Positions 18,898 to 26,658 of a stretch of DNA of 61,615 nt are shown here, piece after piece. This DNA is from Richelia sp. SL_2_1 (GTDB lineage: Bacteria; Cyanobacteriota; Cyanobacteriia; Cyanobacteriales; Nostocaceae): positions 1 to 61,615 of the forward strand of contig JAAUSO010000019.1 of the NCBI GenBank assembly GCA_012033205.1, written 5' to 3'. Within the stretch, counting starts at the first letter, position 1, and the number at the start of each line of letters is the position of its first letter. Under the pieces are notes generated by a model, which saw only the letters and a program-made list of their open reading frames with translations, was not told where the DNA came from and did no database searches. A program made the translations under genes and the position numbers.

Positions 18898-19054
18898 TTT
18901 TAGAAGTCGGGTTTTTAGGTTAAATATCTCTTAGAAAAAACAATTATGGTAAAAACCCGACTTCTCATCCCCACGAATCACCAGAATCAGAAGTCGGGTT
19001 TTTAGGTTAAATATCTCTTAGAAAAAACAATTATGGTAAAAACCCGACTTCTTA
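18898..19054. repeat. Two near-identical tandem copies of the AGAAGTCGGGTTTTT repeat
   Basis: Units at about 18901-18972 and 18991-19052 carry the same interior (GGTTAAATATCTCTTAG then AACAATTATGG) and arms AGAAGTCGGGTTTTT / AAAAACCCGACTTCT. They are separated by a short linker with CACCAGAATC. The near identity implies a recent duplication. Confidence 0.8.
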
Positions 19055-19072
19055 CCCCATTTTCTGATCAAA

Positions 19073-19816
19073 TTAAACTTCCGGTTCTATTCCCAAAGCA
19101 CGCAATTGAGCAGCCAAACGTTCGGCTCTTTGATGTTCCTGCTCGGCTCTTTGATGTTCCTGCTCGGCTCTTTCCTCACCAGTTAATAACAAGTTACCTT
19201 GTAAATTCCACCAACGTAGCCAAGGTAATTCTAAATTTTGATATAGTCCTTGCCAAATACCTAACTCAACTCCTAAAGAAGCTATGGAAAAATGTCCCCG
19301 CTCGTTTGCTGCTAATAACTGATATTGTCCTTCAATCAGATGATAAACTTCGATACTCGCTTTCTTTACTTCATAAATGCCGTAGAAAGCCGGACGAATT
19401 ACCTGCTCGTAAATCCAAAATTTTCCCATCCAAGGAGTTTTATCGCGTTCTTCTTCACCATTACCGGAGACGAATTCTAATGCAATCAATGGGGCAATAT
19501 GTTCTCTCCATAGCACGTAGGAACGTCGTATTTGTCCATCAAGAGTAGGTGGTACATTTGGCACATAAAACCAATCAGGAGCTTCTGCACCTCTTTCTGG
19601 GGGGTCAGTAATACGCCAATATATTCCACTATCTTGACCAATACAATACTGACCATCAGGATGGCGTTGTTGTAATATTGGTTGAATAGAATCCGTCAGT
19701 AGAATGCTTTGAGGATGTTCTTGAAAGTTTTTCACAAAGGTTCCGTCAGACTCTGGCAGTTGGGTATGGTCTGGGAAAGGTGTTAAATCGGTGATGGGAT
19801 TAATTGCAGAGGTCAT
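19073..19816 (-). CDS. Uma2-family (DUF820) putative nuclease
   Basis: A 247-residue protein of the Uma2 family, very abundant in cyanobacteria and related to PD-(D/E)XK endonucleases. Visible are PDWFYVPNVPP with the acidic core, ALEFVSGNGEEERD, and YGIYEVKKASIEVYHL, which carries E and K in a nuclease-like spacing. The last 35 residues are a charged coiled coil with a direct repeat of EQEHQRA, encoded by tandem 21-base units at about 19128-19170. The function of the family is not established; a role in defence or mobile elements has been proposed. Confidence 0.85.
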   Translation of the reverse strand: MTSAINPITDLTPFPDHTQLPESDGTFVKNFQEHPQSILLTDSIQPILQQRHPDGQYCIGQDSGIYWRITDPPERGAEAPDWFYVPNVPPTLDGQIRRSYVLWREHIAPLIALEFVSGNGEEERDKTPWMGKFWIYEQVIRPAFYGIYEVKKASIEVYHLIEGQYQLLAANERGHFSIASLGVELGIWQGLYQNLELPWLRWWNLQGNLLLTGEERAEQEHQRAEQEHQRAERLAAQLRALGIEPEV

Positions 19817-19869
19817 AGAAACTACCTTTGCACAATAATATAATAAAGGTTGTTTTTAGTTTAGCAAGG

Positions 19870-20067
19870 AATGTTAGAGGTTAAAGGTCAAAGGTTAGAG
19901 GTTAAAGGTTAAAGGTTAAAGGTTAAAGGTCAAAGGTTAGAGGTTAAAGGTTAAAGGTTAAAGGTTAAAGGTTAAAGGTTAAAGGTCTGCATTTAAGGTT
20001 ATAAATTGGTAATAAACAACTGTCAACTGTCAACTGTCAACTGTTAACTGTCAACTGTCAACTGTTA
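19870..20067. repeat. Heptamer array (GGTTAAA / GGTCAAA) and CAACTGT array
   Basis: From about 19873 to 19985 the sequence is a head-to-tail array of GGTTAAA with GGTCAAA and GGTTAGA variants. From 20022 to 20067 a second array of CAACTGT/TAACTGT heptamers follows and runs into the 3' end of the acetyltransferase gene. Such STRRs are typical of heterocystous cyanobacteria. Confidence 0.9.
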
Positions 20068-20573
20068 ACTAACTCCTCACTCCTAGTAAGATATTTTTCC
20101 ATTGCGTAATTAATGAAATTTTCTCCTCTGCACTCTACTTGTTGTTTCTTGATGATAGAGAAACCCATACGCTGAAAAAACGGTTTTGCGGTAATACTGG
20201 CTTCGGTATATAAACGATATATTTCTAATTCGTCAGCCTTTGCTTCAATTGCACGGTAAATTTTACGACCTACACCCATTCGCTGATAATCTTTATGACA
20301 GTAAAAACAATCTATATGTCCATCAGCTTCTAGTTCGCCAAAACCTGCAATTGTACCGTTATCATCGGCTACATAAGTGAACTTTTGCGAACAAACATTT
20401 ATCCAATCTCGAAAATAAATATCATCTGGAGCCCATGCTTTCACCTGCAAAAGTGAGTAGTGGCTAATATTAATTTCACGTACTGTTTGATGAAATAATC
20501 TGGCAATCTGCTCGGCATCTTGTTGATTAAATAATCGTATTTTTATTGAGTTTGGGGATTGTTTATCAGTCAT
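20058..20573 (-). CDS. GNAT-family N-acetyltransferase
   Basis: A 171-residue acetyltransferase. The acetyl-CoA binding motif A is visible as CHKDYQRMGVGRKIYRAIE (R/Q-x-x-G-x-G/A), preceded by the beta-4 strand AGFGELEADGHIDCFYC. The N-terminal IRLFNQQDAEQIARLFHQTV and a later EASITAKPFFQRMGF are both usual in this family. The acceptor substrate is unknown. The last residues (TRSEELVNS) are encoded by the CAACTGT-type short repeats, so the C-terminal tail is probably repeat-derived. It has its own promoter region upstream at 20574 and beyond. Confidence 0.9.
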   Translation of the reverse strand: MTDKQSPNSIKIRLFNQQDAEQIARLFHQTVREINISHYSLLQVKAWAPDDIYFRDWINVCSQKFTYVADDNGTIAGFGELEADGHIDCFYCHKDYQRMGVGRKIYRAIEAKADELEIYRLYTEASITAKPFFQRMGFSIIKKQQVECRGENFINYAMEKYLTRSEELVNS

Positions 20574-20655
20574 GAGGAACAGTTGACAGTTGACAGTTAC
20601 CCATTGTAAATTACCAATTACCTATTATCAATTACCAATTACCAATTACCCAAAG

Positions 20656-20691
20656 AAAAAATCCCACACAACTTTAAATTGATAGGGATTT
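20656..20691 (-). terminator. Terminator of the 91-residue hypothetical gene
   Basis: On the minus strand AAATCCC and GGGATTT enclose about 19 bases and are followed by a run of T. It lies about 50 bases past the stop codon at 20738. Confidence 0.65.
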
Positions 20692-20737
20692 ATATGTATA
20701 AATATGGCAATATTTTTGCAATATTTTTGTAAAAATA

Positions 20738-21013
20738 TCAGTTATTTACAGAGTGCCATCTTATGTATTGTATTTCTGCCCAAGCTTGATTTTGGTGAAA
20801 AATTTGGGCAATTTTTGACCATGTTGTCCGTGAAGTATTAGCAAGATCATATTTTTTTAAATCGCCAAATTTGCAGAACATTTTATATGACCAAGTTGGC
20901 TCGTATCCCATGAATCTTGCTATTCCAATCCAGTCTGCTAATGAAAATAATGAAATGTCAATTTCGGATTTATTCTTCAAGTCATCGGAACTGATAGTCT
21001 TAGCTAATAACAT
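20738..21013 (-). CDS. Hypothetical protein, 91 residues
   Basis: A small soluble protein with aromatic-rich sequence (LADWIGIARFMGYEPTWSYKMFCKFGDLKKY, in pieces) and a Trp-rich C-terminus. It has a terminator hairpin behind it and an ATG start at 21013. No family is recognised. Codon use looks like its neighbours. It could be a DNA-binding or phage-related small protein, but nothing proves this. Confidence 0.5.
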   Translation of the reverse strand: MLLAKTISSDDLKNKSEIDISLFSLADWIGIARFMGYEPTWSYKMFCKFGDLKKYDLANTSRTTWSKIAQIFHQNQAWAEIQYIRWHSVNN

Positions 21014-21424
21014 GGCATTCCTATTAAAAAATAATTGTCTACAAACAACCAGAACTGCATAGAAGTAGGATTACTTTTTTGGTTGCGAAAAATAAAATCC
21101 ACCTCGGTTTTCACATATTTATATTGAAATGTCAAGTAAATTTAAATGCAATTTTTGCATAATATTATTTTTTTAATATATTTTGTTAATACAATTCCCG
21201 ATAAATTGAGGACATATCTGGGGAATCCGCGACTTCCGGAGTTTTGTTTAATCCCAATTGTCTTGATATACTTCCCCGTGGTAATTTTGGCATTGATTCA
21301 GAGTGTCTATTGATGGCTATTAAACCGTTAAAAAAATCAACTCGATTTTTGTGATAATAAAAAAGCCAGCTTTACTACAGCTAGCTTTCAACGATTAATT
21401 CAAATATCTAAGGGTATTGTAACA
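21014..21424. other. Spacer without genes, one hairpin
   Basis: This 411-base AT-rich spacer has no gene that I can support. Near 21360-21392 an imperfect hairpin (AAAGCCAGC facing GCTAGCTTT) precedes the gene at 21425 and might be a terminator or leader structure. Confidence 0.5.
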
Positions 21425-21730
21425 ATGACTAACTCACAACCGGAAGATTTAACAACAAGAGTCGCGACTATCGAGGAACAGCTAAACCACATTATTGATG
21501 AACTAGATTTAATCGGCACTATTCAAAACGGTGTTAGACTTGAGGTACGCGCTACTTCTCAATCAACAGCGAGACTTGAACGAACAGTAAGACAACTTGC
21601 CGAAATATCAGCACGAACACAAGCTGTAGTTGTACGACAACAGGAAACAATCAACCAACAGCAAGAAAACATTGAACGAATTTTAACTTATTTAGAAAAT
21701 CCCAACCGTGGAGATACAATGCCAAATTAA
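21425..21730 (+). CDS. Coiled-coil hypothetical protein
   Basis: A 101-residue, highly charged, Gln-rich protein. It is a continuous coiled coil: VATIEEQLNHIIDELDLIG, then RLERTVRQLAEISARTQAV, then RQQETINQQQENIERILTYLE. There is no membrane segment or enzyme motif. Short coiled-coil proteins of this kind are common in Nostocales genomes, often near surface or restriction-like genes. A clear Rho-independent terminator follows (21773), so it is a complete monocistronic unit. The function is unknown. Confidence 0.75.
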   Translation: MTNSQPEDLTTRVATIEEQLNHIIDELDLIGTIQNGVRLEVRATSQSTARLERTVRQLAEISARTQAVVVRQQETINQQQENIERILTYLENPNRGDTMPN

Positions 21731-21772
21731 CCAATACTACGCATTCGACCATACTACAATTATTAATTACAC

Positions 21773-21803
21773 ACCCACTATCATTCGCTAACGGTGGGTT
21801 TTG
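21773..21803 (+). terminator. Rho-independent terminator
   Basis: The stem ACCCAC/GTGGGT encloses a 15-base loop and is followed by TTTTGATTTTTT. It lies 43 bases past the stop of the coiled-coil gene. Confidence 0.85.
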
Positions 21804-21870
21804 ATTTTTTGATTTTTTTTGGGAATAATCAACATGGTATTGCAGCCCAAAATACAGTTAATCAGAAAAT

Positions 21871-23088
21871 ATGAGAGCATTATTTCCCCAACATCAGAAA
21901 ATCTACCTCCGATTGCATATTGTATTTTGTGGCTTTTTATGCATATTATTAGTCTTAACTCCAGTATTCTCGGTTCGCGCTCAGGGAAGCTCAAAGCAAA
22001 CCATTGACCAACTTAAGCAGCAGCGACAACAGATTCAGCAAACTCATCAAAATACCGTTGAAGAAAAAAATCGTTTAAATAGTTTGCAGCAAGAAGCCGA
22101 AAAACGTCTTGGTGGTTTGCAGGAGAATTTACGAACAACTGATAGTCAAATTCAAGACACCGAAAAGCGTTTGGAAATCGCAACTCAACGTCTCCAACAA
22201 CTGCAAGCAGATTTAGCCACAGCAGAAGTATCCTACGCACAACGTCAAACATCAACCGTTGCTAGACTCAAATTTTTGCAACGTTCTACGACTAGTCAAG
22301 GGTGGGCTGTTTTACTACAAAGTCGTAATTTAAATGATTTTCTCAGTCGTCGTCGTAATTTAAAGTTAATTTATCAAGCCGATCAAAAAGTTTTGGCAGA
22401 ATTAACCCAGGAAGCTAATCGAATAATCCAACAAAAAACCGATATAGAAGGTAAAAAGAACGAAATTGCTTTGATTAGGCAGCAATTACTAGTACAGAAA
22501 GCCGATTATCAAGGTCAATCAGAATTACAAACCGAATTAGTACAGCGTTTAAATAGCGATCGCCTGGCATTAGATGCAGCTAGAATCCAATTAGAGAAAG
22601 ATTCGCAATCCATCGCAATCTTGATTAATCAAAAAGTTGCAGAACAACAAGCCAGAATTGCAGCAGCTAAAGCTCGTAGTCAACAGCGAGACTTCGTAAG
22701 TGGAAGTGGTATCATGGCGTTGCCCAGCGACGGTTACATCAGTAGTCCTTACGGTTGGCGCGCGCATCCACTTCTCGGCTATCGTCGCTTGCATACAGGC
22801 ATGGATTTTGCTGCTGGTTATGGTAGTACAATTCGCGCCGCCGATTCGGGAACTGTGATCTATTCGGGTTGGTACGGTGGTTATGGCAAAGCTGTAATTA
22901 TCAACCACGGAAAAGGTATTACCACACTTTACGCACACTCTAGTCAATTATACGTACAAGTCGGAGAAAGCGTTAAACGAGGACAAGCTATATCCGCAGT
23001 CGGTTCTACAGGGTTATCAACAGGTCCCCATTTACACTTTGAAGTCAGGAAAGACGGCAATCCATTAAATCCCGCAGATTATCTTTAA
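21871..23088 (+). CDS. M23-family peptidase with EnvC-like coiled coil
   Basis: A 405-residue exported protein. It has an N-terminal signal peptide (FCGFLCILLVLTPVFSVRAQG). A long coiled coil of about 220 residues follows (QQRQQIQQTHQNTVEEKNRL...), then a LytM/M23 domain with GWRAHPLLGYRRLHTGMDFAAG (H and D of the zinc site), ITTLYAHSS and TGPHLHFEVR (the HxH signature). The zinc ligands look intact, so it may cut peptidoglycan itself, as well as act as an EnvC-like amidase activator. It acts in the periplasm during cell division or separation. It starts 140 bases after the coiled-coil gene, behind a terminator, so it has its own promoter. Confidence 0.93.
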   Translation: MRALFPQHQKIYLRLHIVFCGFLCILLVLTPVFSVRAQGSSKQTIDQLKQQRQQIQQTHQNTVEEKNRLNSLQQEAEKRLGGLQENLRTTDSQIQDTEKRLEIATQRLQQLQADLATAEVSYAQRQTSTVARLKFLQRSTTSQGWAVLLQSRNLNDFLSRRRNLKLIYQADQKVLAELTQEANRIIQQKTDIEGKKNEIALIRQQLLVQKADYQGQSELQTELVQRLNSDRLALDAARIQLEKDSQSIAILINQKVAEQQARIAAAKARSQQRDFVSGSGIMALPSDGYISSPYGWRAHPLLGYRRLHTGMDFAAGYGSTIRAADSGTVIYSGWYGGYGKAVIINHGKGITTLYAHSSQLYVQVGESVKRGQAISAVGSTGLSTGPHLHFEVRKDGNPLNPADYL

Positions 23089-23220
23089 TCAAGTTAGGAG
23101 TGAAGCGCGCAGTGTGTCCGTCAGGACATGGAGTTAGTTGACAGTTGATAGTGTTTAATTAATCAAGGCATAAAACTGATGTAGTCAAGAAAGCAAATAA
23201 AAGGTATACTCATATTGCGA

Positions 23221-23293
23221 GGGCGCGTAGCTCAGTGGATAGAGCGGCAGATTCCGGTTCTGTAGGTCGGGGGTTCAAATCCCTCCGCGCTCG
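23221..23293 (+). tRNA. trnR-CCG: tRNA-Arg (CCG)
   Basis: A 73-base cloverleaf. The acceptor stem is GGGCGCG with CGCGCTC and discriminator G. The D arm is GCTCAGTGGATAGAGC. The anticodon stem GCAGA/TCTGT has loop TTCCGGT, giving anticodon CCG. The T arm is GGGGG-TTCAAAT-CCCTC. No CCA is encoded. A short T run follows (TTTTTAA), which can end the transcript. Confidence 0.97.
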
Positions 23294-23440
23294 TTTTTAA
23301 TAATTAATAATATTCCTTTGATTAAAAATTAGCTAAAGTCTTAATGATTTGCTAGTGTTAATAGATCGACGGTTTATATATATATATCCATCCATCCATA
23401 TTTCCATCATCTACACGAGTTATACAGCCGAGAATCAGGA

Positions 23441-24351
23441 ATGATTAATCACAAACAAATTTTAAAATTACTAATATCATCTGCATATCTGCTAGTATCT
23501 CACGGAAGTAAAGACCCACGTCCCCAAGTAGCGATGGAAGAATTAGCGCGAAATTTGCAAGATAAGTTAGCTAACTCGAATAGTCAACCAGGATATGTTA
23601 CTCCTTTTCCGCTGAAAGATTACCGAAAAAAAACCGCAGAGACAAGGCAGTGCGTTGCGGAGGCTCCCTCCGTTGTAGCAACTGCCGCGCAGAGAACACA
23701 GAGGAAAGAGATCAAGAGAGAAGGCTAATTTTAGGGCGGGAAGGGAGTAAGTATATCGGTACGGCTTACTTAGAATTACATCCCCAACCGCTACACCAAC
23801 AAATCATCGATTTTAGTAGAAAACTTATTGCTGACGGATGTCGTCATTTAAAGATAATACCTTTATTTTTACTGCCAGGAATTCACGTTACCGAAGATAT
23901 TCCAAGTGAAGTAGAGTTAGCTAAACTTGCTCTGGGAGAAGATATTTTCATTGAGTTACAACCATACTTAGGTTCTGAGAAAGGTTTGCAAAAATTGCTA
24001 ACCAAAAAAATAAATTCGTCGGTAGATGGCAGAATCATTGTAGCCCACGGTAGCCGTCGCATCCAAGCAAATAACATCATTGAAGCAATGGCAATTTCTG
24101 TAAATGCAGTTGCTGCTTATTGGGCTGTTTCTCCAAGTTTACAAGATATCGTTGCTCAGTTAGTAGCTGATGGGAAGAAAAGAATAGAAATTATACCTTA
24201 TTTTTTATTTGCAGGTGGTATTACGGATGCCATTGTGGAATCTATAGAAGATTTAAAATTACACTTTCCTGGAGTAAGTTTTCAATTATACGAACCTTTA
24301 GGAGCAAACGGAGAATTAATTGATTTGATTTGGGATTTAATGCAAAAATGA
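23441..24351 (+). pseudogene. Sirohydrochlorin chelatase (CbiX/SirB type), interrupted by a nested repeat
   Basis: A chelatase that inserts iron or cobalt into sirohydrochlorin for siroheme or cobalamin. The N-terminal half has LLVSHGSKDPRPQVAMEEL, with the catalytic His in SHGS. The second half has a matching IIVAHGSRR and IEIIPYFLFAGGI (two-domain form). Between them, at about 23631-23727, lies a repeat that shifts the frame: the first frame stops at 23726-23728, while the rest is read in another frame from about 23729. The 3' part ends ATGA-overlapped with the methyltransferase gene, so the genes were an operon. If this is the only copy, siroheme synthesis would depend on another chelatase. 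Reinitiation is possible but unproved. Confidence 0.85.
23631..23727. repeat. Nested dispersed repeat inside the chelatase gene
   Basis: The outer unit resembles the AACCGCAGAG repeat at 3671 (AAACCGCAGAGAC ... GCAGAGAACACAGAGG). Inside it, at 23646-23686, a GC-rich hairpin is inserted: GGCAGTGCG ... CGGAGG / CCTCCG ... ACTGCC. It is thus a repeat inside a repeat inside a gene. Confidence 0.75.
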
Positions 24352-25190
24352 ACCGGGAAAATATGCAAAATGCTGCGGGTAAAGTATATTTAGTAGGTGC
24401 TGGACCCGGAGACCCTGGATTGATGACTATCAAGGGAAAAGCCTTATTAGAAACTGCGGATGTGGTAATATATGATGCTTTAGTAAGTCCGTCTATTCTC
24501 GTAATGATTAATCCCCGTGCGGAAAAAATTAATGCTGGTAAGCGACGGGGAAGGCATTCTTTATTACAAGATAAAACAACCGAGTTATTGATTCAGAAAG
24601 CCCAAGATAATGCTATAGTAGTGCGGCTCAAAGGAGGCGACCCCTTTGTTTTTGGTCGTGGTGGTGAAGAAATGCAAGATTTAATTAACGCTGGGGTTTC
24701 AGTAGAAGTAGTGCCGGGAATTACAGCCGGAATCGCTGCTCCCGCCTATGCAGGTATCCCCTTAACCCATCGTCTTTATAGCTCTTCGGTGACATTTGTT
24801 ACTGGACACGAATCAATCGGTAAGTATCGTCCCGCAGTTGATTGGTTAGCGATCGCTAAAGGTTCGGAGACAATTGTAATTTACATGGGAATTCACAATT
24901 TAGCTTATATAGTCGAAGAATTATTAAAAGCGGGATTGAGTGCAGATACTCCCATTGGTTTAATTCGTTGGGGAACTCGTCCTGAGCAGGAAGAATTAAT
25001 TGGTAAATTAGAGACAATTGTGGAAGAAGTGGAAAAAAGCGGGTTTGAAGCACCAGCGATTGTTGTCATTGGTGCGGTAGTGAATTTGCACTCGGTACTT
25101 GGACATGGGAGGGTTGAGTCGTCGGTACTCCTGCGCGCAACGGCGGAGCCTACGACGACGGGCGGCGTTCCCCGATCAGTTTCCGAGTAA
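24348..25190 (+). CDS. cobA: Uroporphyrinogen-III C-methyltransferase
   Basis: A SUMT that methylates uroporphyrinogen III at C2 and C7 to make precorrin-2 for siroheme and cobalamin. About 280 residues from ATG 24348, which overlaps the stop of the chelatase frame (ATGA), a sign of translational coupling. A frame-internal ATG at 24330 would sit inside the upstream gene. The signatures VYLVGAGPGDPGLMTIKG, VVRLKGGDPFVFGRGGEE and PGITAGIAAPAYAGIPLTHR are complete. The last 25 or so residues (VESSVLLRATAEPTTTGG) are encoded by a GC-rich repeat and are unlike the family's usual end, so the C-terminus has been extended by insertion. Confidence 0.95.
   Translation: MNRENMQNAAGKVYLVGAGPGDPGLMTIKGKALLETADVVIYDALVSPSILVMINPRAEKINAGKRRGRHSLLQDKTTELLIQKAQDNAIVVRLKGGDPFVFGRGGEEMQDLINAGVSVEVVPGITAGIAAPAYAGIPLTHRLYSSSVTFVTGHESIGKYRPAVDWLAIAKGSETIVIYMGIHNLAYIVEELLKAGLSADTPIGLIRWGTRPEQEELIGKLETIVEEVEKSGFEAPAIVVIGAVVNLHSVLGHGRVESSVLLRATAEPTTTGGVPRSVSE
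25105..25180. repeat. GC-rich palindromic repeat at the 3' end of cobA
   Basis: The stretch has GTCGTCGG ... CGACGAC arms and CGCAACGGCGGAGCC, the same motif family as the hairpin inside the chelatase gene. Its GC content stands out against the AT-rich surroundings. It supplies the last codons of cobA. Confidence 0.65.
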
Positions 25191-25328
25191 AGTAATGACC
25201 ATTTGGATGTTTGCAGATAATTGTTTTTTTGAAGTTTGAGAAAATTTGTTATCTAAAATCCTTCCTTTGCGTTGGTAGTTTAATTTATCCTTGCTTGTGT
25301 TTCTTTAATTTTATGTGAGTATCCCTAA

Positions 25329-25385
25329 GCGACAGAAGTTGGGTTTTGATAATTAAAAACCCACTTCTCTAAATGGGTTTTTAGA
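25329..25385 (+). terminator. Repeat-derived terminator after cobA
   Basis: AGAAGTTGGGTTTT faces AAAACCCACTTCT, then a second GGGTTTTT. It is a variant of the AGAAGTCGGGTTTTT family placed downstream of cobA. The rest of the 25191-25604 spacer holds no gene. Confidence 0.6.
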
Positions 25386-25516
25386 AACTACGAATTCACT
25401 TTAATTAATCTACCTGATCTGATTTACTATCCATCACAGCAGATACAAAATTTTGGCAAAATACAAATAGAAAATGGTTTATGAAAATTTTTTACCTAAG
25501 TCAAGCTTTACCAATT

Positions 25517-25606
25517 AGACATCTCCGAAAATTAATTATGCGTTACCCAGAACCCTTGTAGAGACGTAGCAATACGCCCCGTCTCTACATCTTTCCGGAG
25601 ATGTCT
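25517..25606. repeat. Inverted-repeat element with nested hairpin
   Basis: Outer arms AGACATCTCCGAAA (25517-25530) and TTTCCGGAGATGTCT (25592-25606) enclose an inner TGTAGAGACG/CGTCTCTACA stem. It is a small MITE-like palindrome of about 90 bases. Its right end contains the stop codon of the SLH-domain gene. Confidence 0.75.
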
Positions 25607-26531
25607 ATTTATTTTCTCCAACTCGAACAATATATTTAGCAGCCGGGTTGTTGCTGTCAATTTGAGGCACTTTTCCTTGAGCAGCCATTGTTTGATAAAC
25701 TAAAGCCGCTGTTTCTCCCCGGCTAATAGCTTGATTGGGATTAAGAACGTTAGGATTAGGATAGTTTACTACTATGTTTGATTGAGTTGCTGCTGCAACT
25801 TGGGGAACCGCATTTTCAGGAATTTGATCGGCATCTTTATAAGCTTGTTGAACGATAGATGCTGGTGTTAATGGTGCTGTTGCTGTAGTAGTTGGTTGGG
25901 AATCAGTTGTCACACTAGGAGTTCTAGCAGCATTAGCTCTTTGAATCAGTAAAGGCTGCATCAAAGAAGTAATCCCGATTGGTAACATCAAAGGCTTTCT
26001 TCGTCTGTTAGCTGCTGCTCTTCTTCTCGTATATGGGGGAATAATTGTTACCGGAGAAACTGAAGCCTGATAATTTAAATCCAAACCTCTGGTTAAGGCA
26101 TTTATTGCTTCTAGTTTACTAACTTCTTGACGGGGACGGAATAAATTTTGATCGCCCGATAAAAACCCTTGTTCTACAGATTCTTCAATTGCTTGACTTG
26201 CCCAATAACCTTGAGGAACATCTTTATATACAGAACCGCTTTCAATTTGTTTTTCTCTATCTTGATCAAAAGCTTTACGAATTATCGCGGCAAATTCGTC
26301 TCTTTCTAATGCTTGTTTTGGTCTATAAGTACCGTCAGGATAACCAGTTATAATATTTCTTTCTGCTAAACCTCTAATAAATGGTTGCGCCCAATAATCA
26401 GATGGTACATCCGGAAAGGTTGACTGTGGCGAAGTTTGAGCATTACTTACTAATGGAATCGCTCCACCAATTGCTAAACCTAAAGTGATTATAGATGCGC
26501 CGATAATTGGCAACCGTCCTAAGTTATTCAT
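25605..26531 (-). CDS. S-layer-homology (SLH) domain protein
   Basis: A 308-residue exported protein. A signal or anchor helix (IIGASIITLGLAIGGAIPLVSNAQT) is followed by an SLH domain (FPDVPSDYWAQPFIRGL, ITGYPDGTYRPKQALER), a second SLH (YKDVPQGYWASQAIEESV, LSGDQNLFRPRQEVSK), a Pro/Thr/Ala-rich linker and a partial third (NPNQAISRGETAALVYQTM). SLH domains bind peptidoglycan-linked polymers, so it probably sits in the periplasm or at the cell envelope. The stop codon is within an inverted repeat, so the C-terminus may be altered. It starts at ATG 26531. Confidence 0.92.
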   Translation of the reverse strand: MNNLGRLPIIGASIITLGLAIGGAIPLVSNAQTSPQSTFPDVPSDYWAQPFIRGLAERNIITGYPDGTYRPKQALERDEFAAIIRKAFDQDREKQIESGSVYKDVPQGYWASQAIEESVEQGFLSGDQNLFRPRQEVSKLEAINALTRGLDLNYQASVSPVTIIPPYTRRRAAANRRRKPLMLPIGITSLMQPLLIQRANAARTPSVTTDSQPTTTATAPLTPASIVQQAYKDADQIPENAVPQVAAATQSNIVVNYPNPNVLNPNQAISRGETAALVYQTMAAQGKVPQIDSNNPAAKYIVRVGENK

Positions 26532-26618
26532 GAAAAATATCCTTAAAAAATTATATTACCTTAATGTAGATACTAAGTTGTTAATTCTCAATCATTTATC
26601 CATCTGAAGATATAAAAG

Positions 26619-26648
26619 TTGAATTTGAATTTGAATTTGAATTTGAAT
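26619..26648. repeat. Tandem TTGAAT hexamer
   Basis: Five copies of TTGAAT between the SLH gene start and the lipid-kinase gene end. Likely slippage-prone. No function apparent. Confidence 0.8.
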
Positions 26649-26658
26649 ATTAATATTA

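Noticed and set aside
19870-20067. Heptamer array considered as a CRISPR array
   Set aside because: Units are 7 bases with no spacers and no cas genes nearby; it is an STRR.
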